Source: JAICKM01 sp038228295
GTDB taxonomy: Bacteria; Chloroflexota; Chloroflexia; QHBQ01; JAICKM01
Length of the DNA: 64,000 nt
Assembly (NCBI GenBank): GCA_038228295.1
Contig: JBBRPH010000019.1
Span: forward strand, 14,729 to 78,728
Direction of reading: 5' to 3'
Each line of letters starts with the position of its first letter. The first letter of the stretch is position 1. Shown here piece by piece: positions 48,829 through 56,895 of the stretch. The notes under the pieces were generated by a model. It was not told where the DNA came from and ran no database searches. It saw nothing but the letters and a program-made list of their open reading frames with translations. The translations under genes and the position numbers were made by a program.

Positions 48829-50054
48829 CAGCGCCCGCCGGCGGCTTGGATCTGATCTGCGTGCCTTTTCACGACTGGCGCAAGTGCCGGCGCGAGGGTT
48901 TTCGCACGCGCGATGCCCACCTGATCCTGGCGCTGGCCCACGACCCGCGCGTGCGGCGGGTGCTGGTGGTAGACCGCCCCATCGCGCTGCCCGAACTGGC
49001 CCGCAACCGCACGGCGCAGTGGCGCGTGGGCGGCGGGTCGCAGATCGGGTTAGGGCCGGGCGTGGCCTTGACCCGGCTCCAGCCTAAGATTTTTGTCCTC
49101 GACATCCTAATGCCCGATACGCTGCGCGTGTTGACCCAACGGCACGGCTGGATCTGGACGGTGATGGGCCGGCCGCGCGTGGCGGCGGCCGTGCGTGCCG
49201 CGCAGCGCCGGTTGGACCTACAACGCCCAGTGTTATTGCTCTCTAGTCCGCTCTACGCGCCACTCACCCGCCGGGTCGCGCCGGCAGTGCTGGTGCTGGA
49301 TGCCGTGGACAACCTGCTCGAACACCCCGAACTGGCCTACATCCGGCCGCAGGTGGCGGCGGGCTACGATCAGCTGCGCCGCGAAGCCGACCTGATCTTC
49401 ACCACCAGCGCGGCGGTACGCGATTGGCTGGGCACAGGGCGCGAGCGGGTCTGGTTTCTGCCCAACGGCGTGGACCCCGCCGATTTCCAACCCGCTGCTC
49501 CCCATCCGCTGCCGGCCGATCTCGCGGCGCTGCCGCGCCCGCTGGTCGGCTACGCGGGCAAGATGCAGCAACGCATTGACACCGACTTGGTGCGGCAGGT
49601 CGCCGCCACCCTGCCGCACGTCAGCTTTGTCTTTATCGGCCAGATCCTGGACAAAGCGTGGATCGCCCCACTGCTGGACCTGCCCAACGTCCATTTCCTG
49701 GGCGACAAGCACTACCGGCAGTTGCCCGACTACCTCGCGGCGTTTGCGGTGTGCCTCATCCCGCATCGGGTGGGCAAAGAGGAACACGGCAGCAACGTGC
49801 TGAAGCTCTACGAATACATGGCGATGGGCCGGCCCATCGTGACCACACCGATCAGCGGCGTGGAACCGTTTGCCGCACGCATTTGTATCGCGGCCACTGC
49901 GCCGGCCTTTGTCGCCGGTATCCAGCGCTATCTGGATGCCGCCGCCGCCGGACAAGCGATCCCGCACGTCGGCGATCCGCTGCCGCCCGACACGACCTGG
50001 GACGCCAAAGCGGCGACGATTATAGAGCGGATTACTGAAAGGATGGGCCGCTAG
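48825..50054 (+). CDS. Glycosyltransferase, GT-B fold (GT1/GT4-like)
   Basis: A 409-residue protein. The first half (LDLICVPFHDWRKCRREGFRTRDAH) is unusual, while VLVLDAVDNLLEHPE, FTTSAAVRDWL, WFLPNGVDPADFQP, LVGYAGKMQQRID and HGSNVLKLYEYMAMGRPIVTT follow the pattern of teichuronic-acid/EPS GT-B enzymes (TuaH-like). A 4-nt overlap couples it to the previous gene and TAGATG joins it to the next. Confidence 0.87.
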   Translation: MTAPAGGLDLICVPFHDWRKCRREGFRTRDAHLILALAHDPRVRRVLVVDRPIALPELARNRTAQWRVGGGSQIGLGPGVALTRLQPKIFVLDILMPDTLRVLTQRHGWIWTVMGRPRVAAAVRAAQRRLDLQRPVLLLSSPLYAPLTRRVAPAVLVLDAVDNLLEHPELAYIRPQVAAGYDQLRREADLIFTTSAAVRDWLGTGRERVWFLPNGVDPADFQPAAPHPLPADLAALPRPLVGYAGKMQQRIDTDLVRQVAATLPHVSFVFIGQILDKAWIAPLLDLPNVHFLGDKHYRQLPDYLAAFAVCLIPHRVGKEEHGSNVLKLYEYMAMGRPIVTTPISGVEPFAARICIAATAPAFVAGIQRYLDAAAAGQAIPHVGDPLPPDTTWDAKAATIIERITERMGR

Positions 50055-50786
50055 ATGGCGTCTCCAGCGGCGCACGGTAGCCTGGTGCAGCGCATCGGCT
50101 CCCGCCTAGCCAGTCGGCTGAAAGGCGGCGAGGGCTATACCCTCGATCCGCGCATGACGGGGCGGATGCTGGGCGATGTGGTGGCCCGGCGCGGCTTTGC
50201 CGCCTTGCGCGGCCTGCCGCTCAAACTGCGCCTGGGCGCAGCGGCGGGGCTGGTCTTCGCCGGGCATGGCGTGCGAATCCACCACGCCTACCAGATCCGC
50301 GCCGGCGGCAGCCTGATCTTGGAAGACGGCGTGTATATTGATGCCCTCTCGCAAAACGGCGTGCGCTTTGGCCGTAATGTCACGGTGGGCAAATACAGCG
50401 TGATCCAGGTGACCGGTGTGGCACAAAACCTGGGCCTGGGCCTGCGCGTGGGCGATCATGTGGGGCTGAACGCCTACACCTATATCGGCGCGCAAGGCGG
50501 CGTGACGCTGGGCAACAACGTCATCTGCGGCCCACGAGTCAGCTTTCACGCCGAAAACCACCAATACGCCGACCCGACCACCCCAATCCGCCGCCAGGGG
50601 GTCACGCGGCGCGGCATCGTAGTCGAAGACGACTGCTGGATCGGGGCGGCTGCGGTGATCCTCGACGGCGTGCGGATCGGGCGCGGCTCCGTCGTGGCCG
50701 CCGGCGCGGTAGTCACGCACGACGTGCCGCCTTACAGTGTGGTCGGCGGCGTACCGGCGCGGGTGATCAAGCAACGCGGCGCCTGA
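50055..50786 (+). CDS. Hexapeptide-repeat (left-handed beta helix) acyltransferase
   Basis: A 243-residue LbH acyltransferase of the WcaF/maltose-O-acetyltransferase type. Repeats appear from ~residue 75 (GVRIHHAYQIRAGGSLILEDGVYIDALS...) and continue to IGRGSVVAAGAVVTHDVPPYSVVGGVPARVIK, the family signature. H in SFHAENHQYADPTTPI is the probable catalytic residue. It likely O-acetylates a polysaccharide sugar. Last gene of the plus-strand arm. Confidence 0.9.
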   Translation: MASPAAHGSLVQRIGSRLASRLKGGEGYTLDPRMTGRMLGDVVARRGFAALRGLPLKLRLGAAAGLVFAGHGVRIHHAYQIRAGGSLILEDGVYIDALSQNGVRFGRNVTVGKYSVIQVTGVAQNLGLGLRVGDHVGLNAYTYIGAQGGVTLGNNVICGPRVSFHAENHQYADPTTPIRRQGVTRRGIVVEDDCWIGAAAVILDGVRIGRGSVVAAGAVVTHDVPPYSVVGGVPARVIKQRGA

Positions 50787-50818
50787 CGGCCTAGCGTAAC
50801 AATGGAGCGGCCCGGACT

Positions 50819-51619
50819 TTAGGGGGCCGGCGCAACAGAGTCGAAGTCGGCTACAACAGCGTTGTGGTCGCTGGGCGGCGCGCCGAAGGGGTCGTCGTAT
50901 TCGAGAACCTCGCAGGTGCGGAGCGCCGGGCCCCAGGTAGCGGGAACGAACAGGCCGTCGCAGTGATAAGGAGGCGAAGCCGGATTGTGCAAAAAGCGTA
51001 GCGTGCGCGCCAGGGGCTGGGCCGGGTGGACGGTTTGCCAGCAGTTAATCAGCCCAAATTTTTCCAGCCGCGTGAATATCCGCAGTTCGGCGGGGCTGTT
51101 CTTACGGGTTTCGTCCGGCTGCCGCCGACTGATCGCGATGTTAAAGTCACCACCGATGATCAGATCCGCGCCCGCCGATCGCGCCGCAATACTATCCAGA
51201 ATCTGCTCAACCATTTGCGCGTAATTGCCGACGGGGCCACGCGGCGTATGCACACTGTAGATGTGGAGCAGCCGATCCGCGCCGGTCGGTCCAGGAAAGT
51301 CGCGCACCGCCGCCCCAACCACCCACCCGGCAAGGTCATCCGGCAGCGTAATAGGCGTAACGGTGCCGCTACGGACAAACACGGCACTACCCCAGTGATT
51401 GCGCCCTGCCGGCAGCCAAAGTATGGTGCTGCCGGCGGGCTGTTGCAACGGCTGCGTAAGGGAGTGCTCGTATTTCGTCGGCGGCGAGGACTCCTGCGCC
51501 AGGAAAATGTCGGGCTGGAGGCGGTCAAATAGCCGGCGCCAAACACCAAAGTCGCGATTGCCGCCTTTGCAGAGATTGTAAGTGACGAGCGTCACATGGG
51601 CGGGCATGGGATGGTTCAT
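50819..51619 (-). CDS. Endonuclease/exonuclease/phosphatase family protein
   Basis: A 266-residue EEP-fold metal-dependent hydrolase. VTYNLCKG carries the first Asn, FLAQE the metal-binding Glu, IGGDFNI the Asp/Asn pair and PPSDHNAVVADF the terminal SDH motif. The substrate could be nucleic acid, phospholipid or inositol phosphate. It faces the sugar gene cluster and seems unrelated to it. ATG 51619 is 6 nt after a TATAAT box, suggesting a leaderless mRNA. Confidence 0.87.
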   Translation of the reverse strand: MNHPMPAHVTLVTYNLCKGGNRDFGVWRRLFDRLQPDIFLAQESSPPTKYEHSLTQPLQQPAGSTILWLPAGRNHWGSAVFVRSGTVTPITLPDDLAGWVVGAAVRDFPGPTGADRLLHIYSVHTPRGPVGNYAQMVEQILDSIAARSAGADLIIGGDFNIAISRRQPDETRKNSPAELRIFTRLEKFGLINCWQTVHPAQPLARTLRFLHNPASPPYHCDGLFVPATWGPALRTCEVLEYDDPFGAPPSDHNAVVADFDSVAPAP

Positions 51620-51625
51620 AGCCTG

Positions 51626-51631
51626 ATTATA
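51626..51631 (-). promoter_or_regulatory. -10 box adjacent to the EEP gene start
   Basis: TATAAT on the minus strand ends 6 nt before ATG 51619. No matching -35 box is visible. The spacing indicates transcription starting at or next to the AUG; a start at the internal ATG 51607 with a short leader is the alternative. Confidence 0.5.
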
Positions 51632-51720
51632 GCACATCGCCCGAACCGCCCGCTACGCAGCGCCGCTTCGCCGGCAGTACCGGGCAAGCCGGCCGGCGCG
51701 GCGGCCGGTCCGGGCAGACC

Positions 51721-51749
51721 TTGCCAAAAATTGTGAAAGCCGGTACAAT
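51721..51749 (+). promoter_or_regulatory. Promoter of the FdtA-like gene pair
   Basis: TTGCCA (51721-51726) and TACAAT (51744-51749), spacing 17 nt. A leader of about 190 nt precedes the ATG at 51944. No other gene is seen in 51620-51943. Confidence 0.8.
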
Positions 51750-51885
51750 TGGAACGCACAAGCCGCCGGCTGCCGTGCAACGCTGCTATTGTGCGGCGCC
51801 GAGTAACACCCGGCCTCGATGTGCCGAAAGATTAGCGTAGTACGGTGCCGACTACCTCGTTGACCAGCCGCTGCACGAATGCAAA

Positions 51886-51915
51886 ACAATAACTCCTATA
51901 ACAATAACTCCTATA
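51886..51915 (+). repeat. 15-bp perfect direct repeat in the fdtA leader
   Basis: ACAATAACTCCTATA occurs twice back-to-back (51886-51900, 51901-51915), 28 nt before the start codon of the first FdtA-like gene. AT-rich compared with its surroundings. Confidence 0.9.
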
Positions 51916-51943
51916 GTGAAGCGAGGAAGCGTGAGATCACTGT

Positions 51944-52426
51944 ATGACTGAAAGGCGTAACTCAATTAGCCGGCTTACTGATTGCCGCCTCTTGCCTTTG
52001 CCTAAGATTCCAGACGAACGGGGAAATCTGACGTTTATCGAAGGTCGGCGGCACACTCCGTTTATGATTCAGCAGATTTTTTGGACGGTCGGCGAGGCGG
52101 ACAGCACAGTGCAAGAGGGATACGCCCACGCGCAAGGCGAAGAGTGTATCATCGCGCTTTCCGGCAGTTTTGCAATCGTCCTCGACGACGGCATCGGGCG
52201 CCAAACCGTCAGTCTGAATCGGCCGGATGCTGGGCTGTATATCCCCCCTCTGATCTGGCGGCGCGTAGAAAACACAGCGCCCGGCGCCGTCTGCCTGATC
52301 CTCGCATCCTTGCCGTATGAGGAAACAGACTACATCCGCGATCCGCAGCGCTTTGCCGCGCTACACGCGCAGCAAACCGGACAAGGGCTGCTAGGGGAGA
52401 CGCAACCGCATGATCAGTCTCGCTGA
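51944..52426 (+). CDS. FdtA/QdtA-like cupin (sugar 3,4-ketoisomerase family), copy 1
   Basis: A 160-residue cupin of the WxcM-like family. DERGNLTFIEGRRHTPF and the LSGSFAIVLDDG, LYIPPLIWRRVENTAPGAVCLILASLPYEETDYIRD blocks match dTDP-4-keto-6-deoxyglucose 3,4-ketoisomerases. The usual HAH pair (RGxHAHK) reads EGYAHAQ here, so one of the two active-site histidines appears lost or shifted. Its 3' end overlaps copy 2 by 17 nt. The pair could act as a heteromer. Confidence 0.8.
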   Translation: MTERRNSISRLTDCRLLPLPKIPDERGNLTFIEGRRHTPFMIQQIFWTVGEADSTVQEGYAHAQGEECIIALSGSFAIVLDDGIGRQTVSLNRPDAGLYIPPLIWRRVENTAPGAVCLILASLPYEETDYIRDPQRFAALHAQQTGQGLLGETQPHDQSR

Positions 52427-52856
52427 TTGCCACATTATCACCTTGCCCCAGATTGCGGCGGCCGCCGGCGCGATGACGCTGGGGGCCGCCGGCACAACCA
52501 TCGGCTTTGACATTGCCCGCGTCTTCTACCTCTATCAGGTGCCGGGCACTGCCGCACGCGGCGCGCACGCCCACAAAACGCTAGAGCAATTCATTATTTG
52601 TGTGACTGGCTGCTTCAGTGTCATCCTAGACGATGGCCGCACACGCAAGACTATCAAGCTAGACCGTGCGGATTGCGGGCTGTACATTCCGCCGTTTATT
52701 TGGGATGAGGAAGTTGAGTTTTCTGCGGGGGGCGTGTGCTTAGTGCTGGCTTCACAGCCCTATAATGAGAGCGATTATATCCGCGATTATGATCAGTTTC
52801 TCGCCGCCAAAGGTCTACGGGCCGGCGCAAGCAGCGGCACTACCCCGCCGGGCTAG
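52410..52856 (+). CDS. FdtA/QdtA-like sugar 3,4-ketoisomerase, copy 2
   Basis: A 148-residue cupin retaining the canonical GAHAHKTLEQF active-site histidines, then VTGCFSVILDDG, GLYIPPFIWDEEVEFSAGGVCLVLASQPYNESDYIRDYDQF. Known members isomerise NDP-4-keto-6-deoxyglucose to the 3-keto sugar on the way to 3-amino deoxysugars. It converges with the CDP-sugar operon 84 bp away. No aminotransferase is present in the window. Confidence 0.88.
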   Translation: MISLADCHIITLPQIAAAAGAMTLGAAGTTIGFDIARVFYLYQVPGTAARGAHAHKTLEQFIICVTGCFSVILDDGRTRKTIKLDRADCGLYIPPFIWDEEVEFSAGGVCLVLASQPYNESDYIRDYDQFLAAKGLRAGASSGTTPPG

Positions 52857-52939
52857 TCTGCAACGACAGGTGCGGCCCACCCCAACGGCGCCCGCCCGCA
52901 TAAATAAGCCGCCCAGCCGGCGTGCGAACCGTGCGCTGG

Positions 52940-54151
52940 TCAGCGCGTAGAGGAAGCCTGCACTGCTTCGTGCGGTTCGATCCCATCCAGCACGACCAGA
53001 TCGGTAGAGATCTGGGCCGTGCGTAACATAAGTGCGGTCTCCGCTTCATAGTTAGGGTTCATCAACAGCGCTGTCTGCACTCCGCGTGGCATGAGATCGC
53101 TATAGGCGACAATGGGGTGCCCAGTACCGGGAATAAAGCGGCCCTGCTTGGCCGGGTTCAGGTCAACGACACAGTCAAGCCACTGGCGTTGCGGATCCAC
53201 TAAGTTCGCCAAAGTGACGCCTTTAGCACCCGCGCCCCAGAGAGCAACTCGTCCCCGGCGGCTCAGGTTGGCGATCCGCGCTTGCCAGTCCTGGCGGAGC
53301 CGGCTTTCGGTCTGCGTAAAAGCCGTCGCCAAGGCGGGGATCGCGCCGGGATCTTTTGCGACGGCGGAGTTGTTCCGGCCTACCGTCGCCTCCAGCCACA
53401 GGTATTGTCCGCCAAAAACATGATCTACGCGCTCAACCGTGAAGCCCGCAGTCTCAAAAGCCGTGGTCAACGAGGCGACGGTAAAAAGCGAACAATGCTC
53501 GTAGAAAAAGTCCCAAATCACCTGCCGGCGTAAAATCCAGTCAACGCACGGGGTTTCAAAAAACACGCGCGCCTGGCCGGCATGGGCCAGAGCCTGGCGG
53601 ATGGTGCCGAGCAATGCCACAGGGTCAGGCACATGTTCGATCACATGGCGGCAGACGACTACATCGGCGGGAATGTCGGCACAATCCGCATCGTAGTAGC
53701 GTTGCTGAAACAGCAGCCGCCCATCTAGGTCAGTCGCCGGTCCTGTATAGCTGGGATCGAAGCCGTAGCCGCGGTTGCCGGCCTGCGCCGCAACCAGTTT
53801 GCGGAGAAACAATCCTTGTCCACAGCCGACTTCGACAATGCGGCAGTTCTGCACGCCTTTGTCCACTACCAAGTGGTGTACGCGGCCGTCGAGATAGTCG
53901 TGAAACAACGGCGAGCAGGTTTGGGTGTTGTCATAGGCAGCGTCATAGCGCAAGCGCGCCAGATCAAAGGCTCGGTTATACACAAACCCACATTCCGCGC
54001 AGTAGACCATCGCAAGATCACCCCGCGTGACGGCGAGCGCCGCGCTTTCGCTCGCCGGCATCAGATTTTGGTGAGCCGGCACTCCCAGGCGCTGCAAAAA
54101 CGGCAGTACAGCGCGTGCGTGGCAGACTGGGCAGGCATTAGCTCCCGTCAT
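52940..54151 (-). CDS. Sugar methyltransferase with zinc-binding N-terminus, CDP-sugar operon gene 8
   Basis: A 403-residue class I methyltransferase. N-terminal zinc site CPVC...CAEC, SAM motif I VEVGCGQGLFLRKL, HVIEHVPDP, FYEHCSLFTVASL (parallel of the YHEH motif of NDP-hexose C-methyltransferases), and a C-terminal Rossmann-like GRVALWGAGAKGVTL. The C-methyltransferase architecture is complete, but this is the divergent YDNTQ...SPLFHDYL subgroup whose reaction is not established. AAAGGAG precedes ATG 54151. Overlaps the epimerase gene by 4 nt. Confidence 0.85.
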   Translation of the reverse strand: MTGANACPVCHARAVLPFLQRLGVPAHQNLMPASESAALAVTRGDLAMVYCAECGFVYNRAFDLARLRYDAAYDNTQTCSPLFHDYLDGRVHHLVVDKGVQNCRIVEVGCGQGLFLRKLVAAQAGNRGYGFDPSYTGPATDLDGRLLFQQRYYDADCADIPADVVVCRHVIEHVPDPVALLGTIRQALAHAGQARVFFETPCVDWILRRQVIWDFFYEHCSLFTVASLTTAFETAGFTVERVDHVFGGQYLWLEATVGRNNSAVAKDPGAIPALATAFTQTESRLRQDWQARIANLSRRGRVALWGAGAKGVTLANLVDPQRQWLDCVVDLNPAKQGRFIPGTGHPIVAYSDLMPRGVQTALLMNPNYEAETALMLRTAQISTDLVVLDGIEPHEAVQASSTR

Positions 54152-55071
54152 CGTAGCTCCTTTGCTGCTTGCAACTGTTGCTCCCACCAACCAATCGTCC
54201 GCTCCAACCCCTGGGCGGTGGTGTACGCGGGCACCCAACCCACCTCGTCCGTGAGCCGCCGGACATCGGCGATCAGCAACGGCGGGTCGTTAGGCGCGGT
54301 GGGCAGGACGCCCAATTGCACTAAATCGGTTCGTCCTAAGTACTCAGCGATCTGCATCACCAGTGTCCGCACTGCAAGCGGTTGCCCCGATCCGATGTTC
54401 AGCGCGCCGGTTACAGTGCTGTCCAACAGGGCGACGAAGGCCGTCGCCACGTCCGCGACGTAGAGAAAGTCGCGCAGTTGCGTGCCGGCCGAACAGCGCG
54501 CCGGCGCGCCGCGTAGCAAACTACGGATCACTGAGGCGACCAAGCGAGCCTCATGCTCGTGCGGGCCGTAGACGAAGAAAACCCGGCCCCAGGCCGCGCG
54601 CAGGTCCGCTTGTGTGGCATAGGCCGCCAAGACCTGTTGCAGCGAGTGCTTACAAACACCATATAACGTCGCCGGCTGTAGCGGAGTATACGCTTCTGAG
54701 CAGCATCCGTAGTGCCAATCGTACTCAGCACAGGAGCCGGCCATAACTACGCGCTGCCCGCCGCCCTCGGCAAAGGCTTGCACCAAGTCCAGGCTCGCTT
54801 GCACCCAGCGCACGTTCTCTAGCGCGGTCCAGTAGCGGCCGGGTACGGCAAACCAAGCAAAGTGCAAGAGGTGCGTGGGCCGCACAGCGGGCAGCAACGC
54901 CGCCACCTGAGTAGGGTCCAGTAAGTCGGCACGGTGCCAGTGGATCCCCGCAGGGTCGGCGGGGGGCGCGCCGGTACAAACGGAATGCACTTCAAAGCCC
55001 CGTGCGAGCAGGGGTGCTAGGCAATTACGCCCAATAAAGCCGCCGCCCCCGGTGAGCAGCACGCGCTTCAT
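54148..55071 (-). CDS. NAD-dependent sugar epimerase/reductase, CDP-sugar operon gene 7
   Basis: A 307-residue extended SDR: LLTGGGGFIGRN at the start, GSCAEYDWHYG with the catalytic Ser, YGVCKHSLQQVL with Y-x3-K, and LRDFLYVADVATAFVALLD. Similar proteins in comparable clusters reduce the 4-keto group of NDP-6-deoxy sugars. Here it probably finishes the branched sugar after C-methylation and epimerisation. Overlaps its neighbours by 4 nt on both sides. Confidence 0.87.
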   Translation of the reverse strand: MKRVLLTGGGGFIGRNCLAPLLARGFEVHSVCTGAPPADPAGIHWHRADLLDPTQVAALLPAVRPTHLLHFAWFAVPGRYWTALENVRWVQASLDLVQAFAEGGGQRVVMAGSCAEYDWHYGCCSEAYTPLQPATLYGVCKHSLQQVLAAYATQADLRAAWGRVFFVYGPHEHEARLVASVIRSLLRGAPARCSAGTQLRDFLYVADVATAFVALLDSTVTGALNIGSGQPLAVRTLVMQIAEYLGRTDLVQLGVLPTAPNDPPLLIADVRRLTDEVGWVPAYTTAQGLERTIGWWEQQLQAAKELR

Positions 55072-55598
55072 AGGCGATAGTCCGGATGTTGTTGATCGCG
55101 CAGCGAGATCGTGCGCGTGTCGGCGGGCCAGTGAATAGCAAAGGTGGGGTCGTTCCAGCGCACTGCCCGTGCCGCTGCGGCATGGTAGAACGTCGACATT
55201 TGGTAGAACACTTCCGTGTGGTCGGTCAGCGTCTGGAAGCCGTGTGCCACACCTTCGGGGATGTAAAGCATCCGGTAATTGGCGGCGCTAAGTTCGACAG
55301 CCACCCACCGGCCGTGGGTGGGCGAGTCGCGGCGCACATCAAGCAATACATCATACAGCGCGCCGCTGGTGCAGCGGATCAACTTCGCTTCCGCGTGCGG
55401 AGCCGCTTGATAGTGCATCCCGCGCAACGTACCCTTATGCGTGTTGACCGAGATGTTGCACTGCACCCAGTGCTGCGCGATACCGTGCGCGGCAAATTCC
55501 TGTTCACACCATGTGCGCGCAAAAAAGCCCCGCTCATCCACTAGCGGATGCACTTCGATCTGGAAGACACCGGGCAGTTGCAGTTCCGTGAAGATCAC
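55068..55598 (-). CDS. NDP-4-keto-6-deoxyhexose 3,5(or 5)-epimerase, RmlC-like
   Basis: A 176-residue cupin epimerase. QIEVHPLVDERGFFARTWCEQEF, NISVNTHKGTLRGMHYQ (catalytic His), DVLLDVRRDSPTHGRW and LYIPEGVAHGFQTLTDHTEVFYQMSTFY (with the tyrosine acid) are the hallmarks of RmlC. The GTG at 55598 is the best start; family length agrees. Placed right after a C-methyltransferase, it likely acts as a 5-epimerase of the C-methylated sugar as in NovW/TylM-type pathways (inference). Confidence 0.9.
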   Translation of the reverse strand: MIFTELQLPGVFQIEVHPLVDERGFFARTWCEQEFAAHGIAQHWVQCNISVNTHKGTLRGMHYQAAPHAEAKLIRCTSGALYDVLLDVRRDSPTHGRWVAVELSAANYRMLYIPEGVAHGFQTLTDHTEVFYQMSTFYHAAAARAVRWNDPTFAIHWPADTRTISLRDQQHPDYRL

Positions 55599-55650
55599 AA
55601 CGAGTGCCCCCTGGATAGTGCTCGATGGCGCGCCTGGCGGGGTACGGTGG

Positions 55651-56895
55651 TCATACCACGCGCAATTGCGGAATGGGGATGATAAACCGGCCCCCCCGGC
55701 GGCGGTACTCGGCTTGCTGGGCCAGGATCTCGTCAGCGAAGTTCCAGGTGAGCAATAAGACATAGTCCGGTTGGTCCGTCAGTAGTCGCTCCGGCGCGTA
55801 GATCGGCAAGTGGGTGCCCGGCGTGTAGTGCCCTTGCTTGACCGTGCTGCGATCTACCACATAATCGAGCGTCTCCGCCCCGATGCGGCAGTAGTTCAGT
55901 AGCGTACTGCCTTTAGCGGATGCGCCGTAGACCGCGATCCGTGCTCCGTTGCCTTTCAGTCGTCCTAGCAACGCCCGTAAGTCGTCGCGCAGCCGTTCAA
56001 CCGTCGCGGCAAAAGCTTGATACGGCGTGACCTGCGCGACCCGCCAGTCCGCTTCATCGCGCAACAGTTGGGCCACCCGTGGACTGGGTATAGCAGCGGC
56101 CGCCGGCGCGGTTTTGCCGACGGTAAGGCGCAGCGATCCGCCATGGATCGCCAATCGCTCTACGTCTTGCACGGCTAATGCGTGCCGCTGAAAGAGTTGC
56201 GTCAGGGCGGTCAGCGAAAAGTAGCAGAGATGTTCGTGATAAATCGTGTCAAATTCCACATGGTCCAGTAAGTCTTTGACATAGGGCACTTCGATCACGG
56301 CAATGCCGTCGTCTTTGAGTAGCGTGGCGATGCCGGTGACAAAACCGTTCAGGTCGGCCACATGGGCCATGACGTTGTGAGCATGGATCACATCGGCCTG
56401 CTCGCCGGCAGTCTGTAACTGGTGTGCCAGATCCGCGCCGAAAAACTCAACCAGCGTGCGAATACCCCGTTCTTGCTCGGCCACACGCGCAATATTCGTC
56501 GCCGGCTCAACACCCAGTACGGGGATACCGGCGTGCTGGTAGTATTGCAGCAAATAGCCGTCATTGCTGGCGATCTCGACCGCTAGGCTCGTTTGATGCA
56601 GTCCACGAGCGGCGATTAACTGCGTGACAAGTTGTTGCGCGTGCTGGAGCATGGTGTCGGAAAAAGAGGAGAAATAGAGATATTCGCGAAACAGTTGTTC
56701 CGGCGGCACCGTCTCGATGATCTGCACCAAGCTACACTGCGGGCAGAAAGCCAGATCCAACGGATAGGTAGCTTCGGGGCGGCTGAGATCGGCAGCAGTC
56801 AGCAGAGCGTTAGCCAGCGGAGTGCGGCCTAACGAAAGCACCGTGATCAGCGCTGCGTTGCCGCACGAACGGCAGCGGGAGTCGAATAGGTTCAT
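55651..56895 (-). CDS. NDP-hexose C-methyltransferase (TylCIII/NovU-like), CDP-sugar operon gene 5
   Basis: A 414-residue enzyme: zinc site CRSCG...CPQC, the EYLYFSSFSDTM tyrosine region, EIASNDGYLLQYY SAM motif I, HAHNVMAHVADLNGF, the YHEHLCYFSLTAL Glu-His catalytic motif and a C-terminal GARIAVYGASAKGSTLLNY domain. This is the full architecture of C-3 methyltransferases acting on NDP-4-keto-6-deoxyhexoses. Overlaps rfbG by 4 nt; 52 bp separate it from the epimerase gene. Confidence 0.92.
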   Translation of the reverse strand: MNLFDSRCRSCGNAALITVLSLGRTPLANALLTAADLSRPEATYPLDLAFCPQCSLVQIIETVPPEQLFREYLYFSSFSDTMLQHAQQLVTQLIAARGLHQTSLAVEIASNDGYLLQYYQHAGIPVLGVEPATNIARVAEQERGIRTLVEFFGADLAHQLQTAGEQADVIHAHNVMAHVADLNGFVTGIATLLKDDGIAVIEVPYVKDLLDHVEFDTIYHEHLCYFSLTALTQLFQRHALAVQDVERLAIHGGSLRLTVGKTAPAAAAIPSPRVAQLLRDEADWRVAQVTPYQAFAATVERLRDDLRALLGRLKGNGARIAVYGASAKGSTLLNYCRIGAETLDYVVDRSTVKQGHYTPGTHLPIYAPERLLTDQPDYVLLLTWNFADEILAQQAEYRRRGGRFIIPIPQLRVV

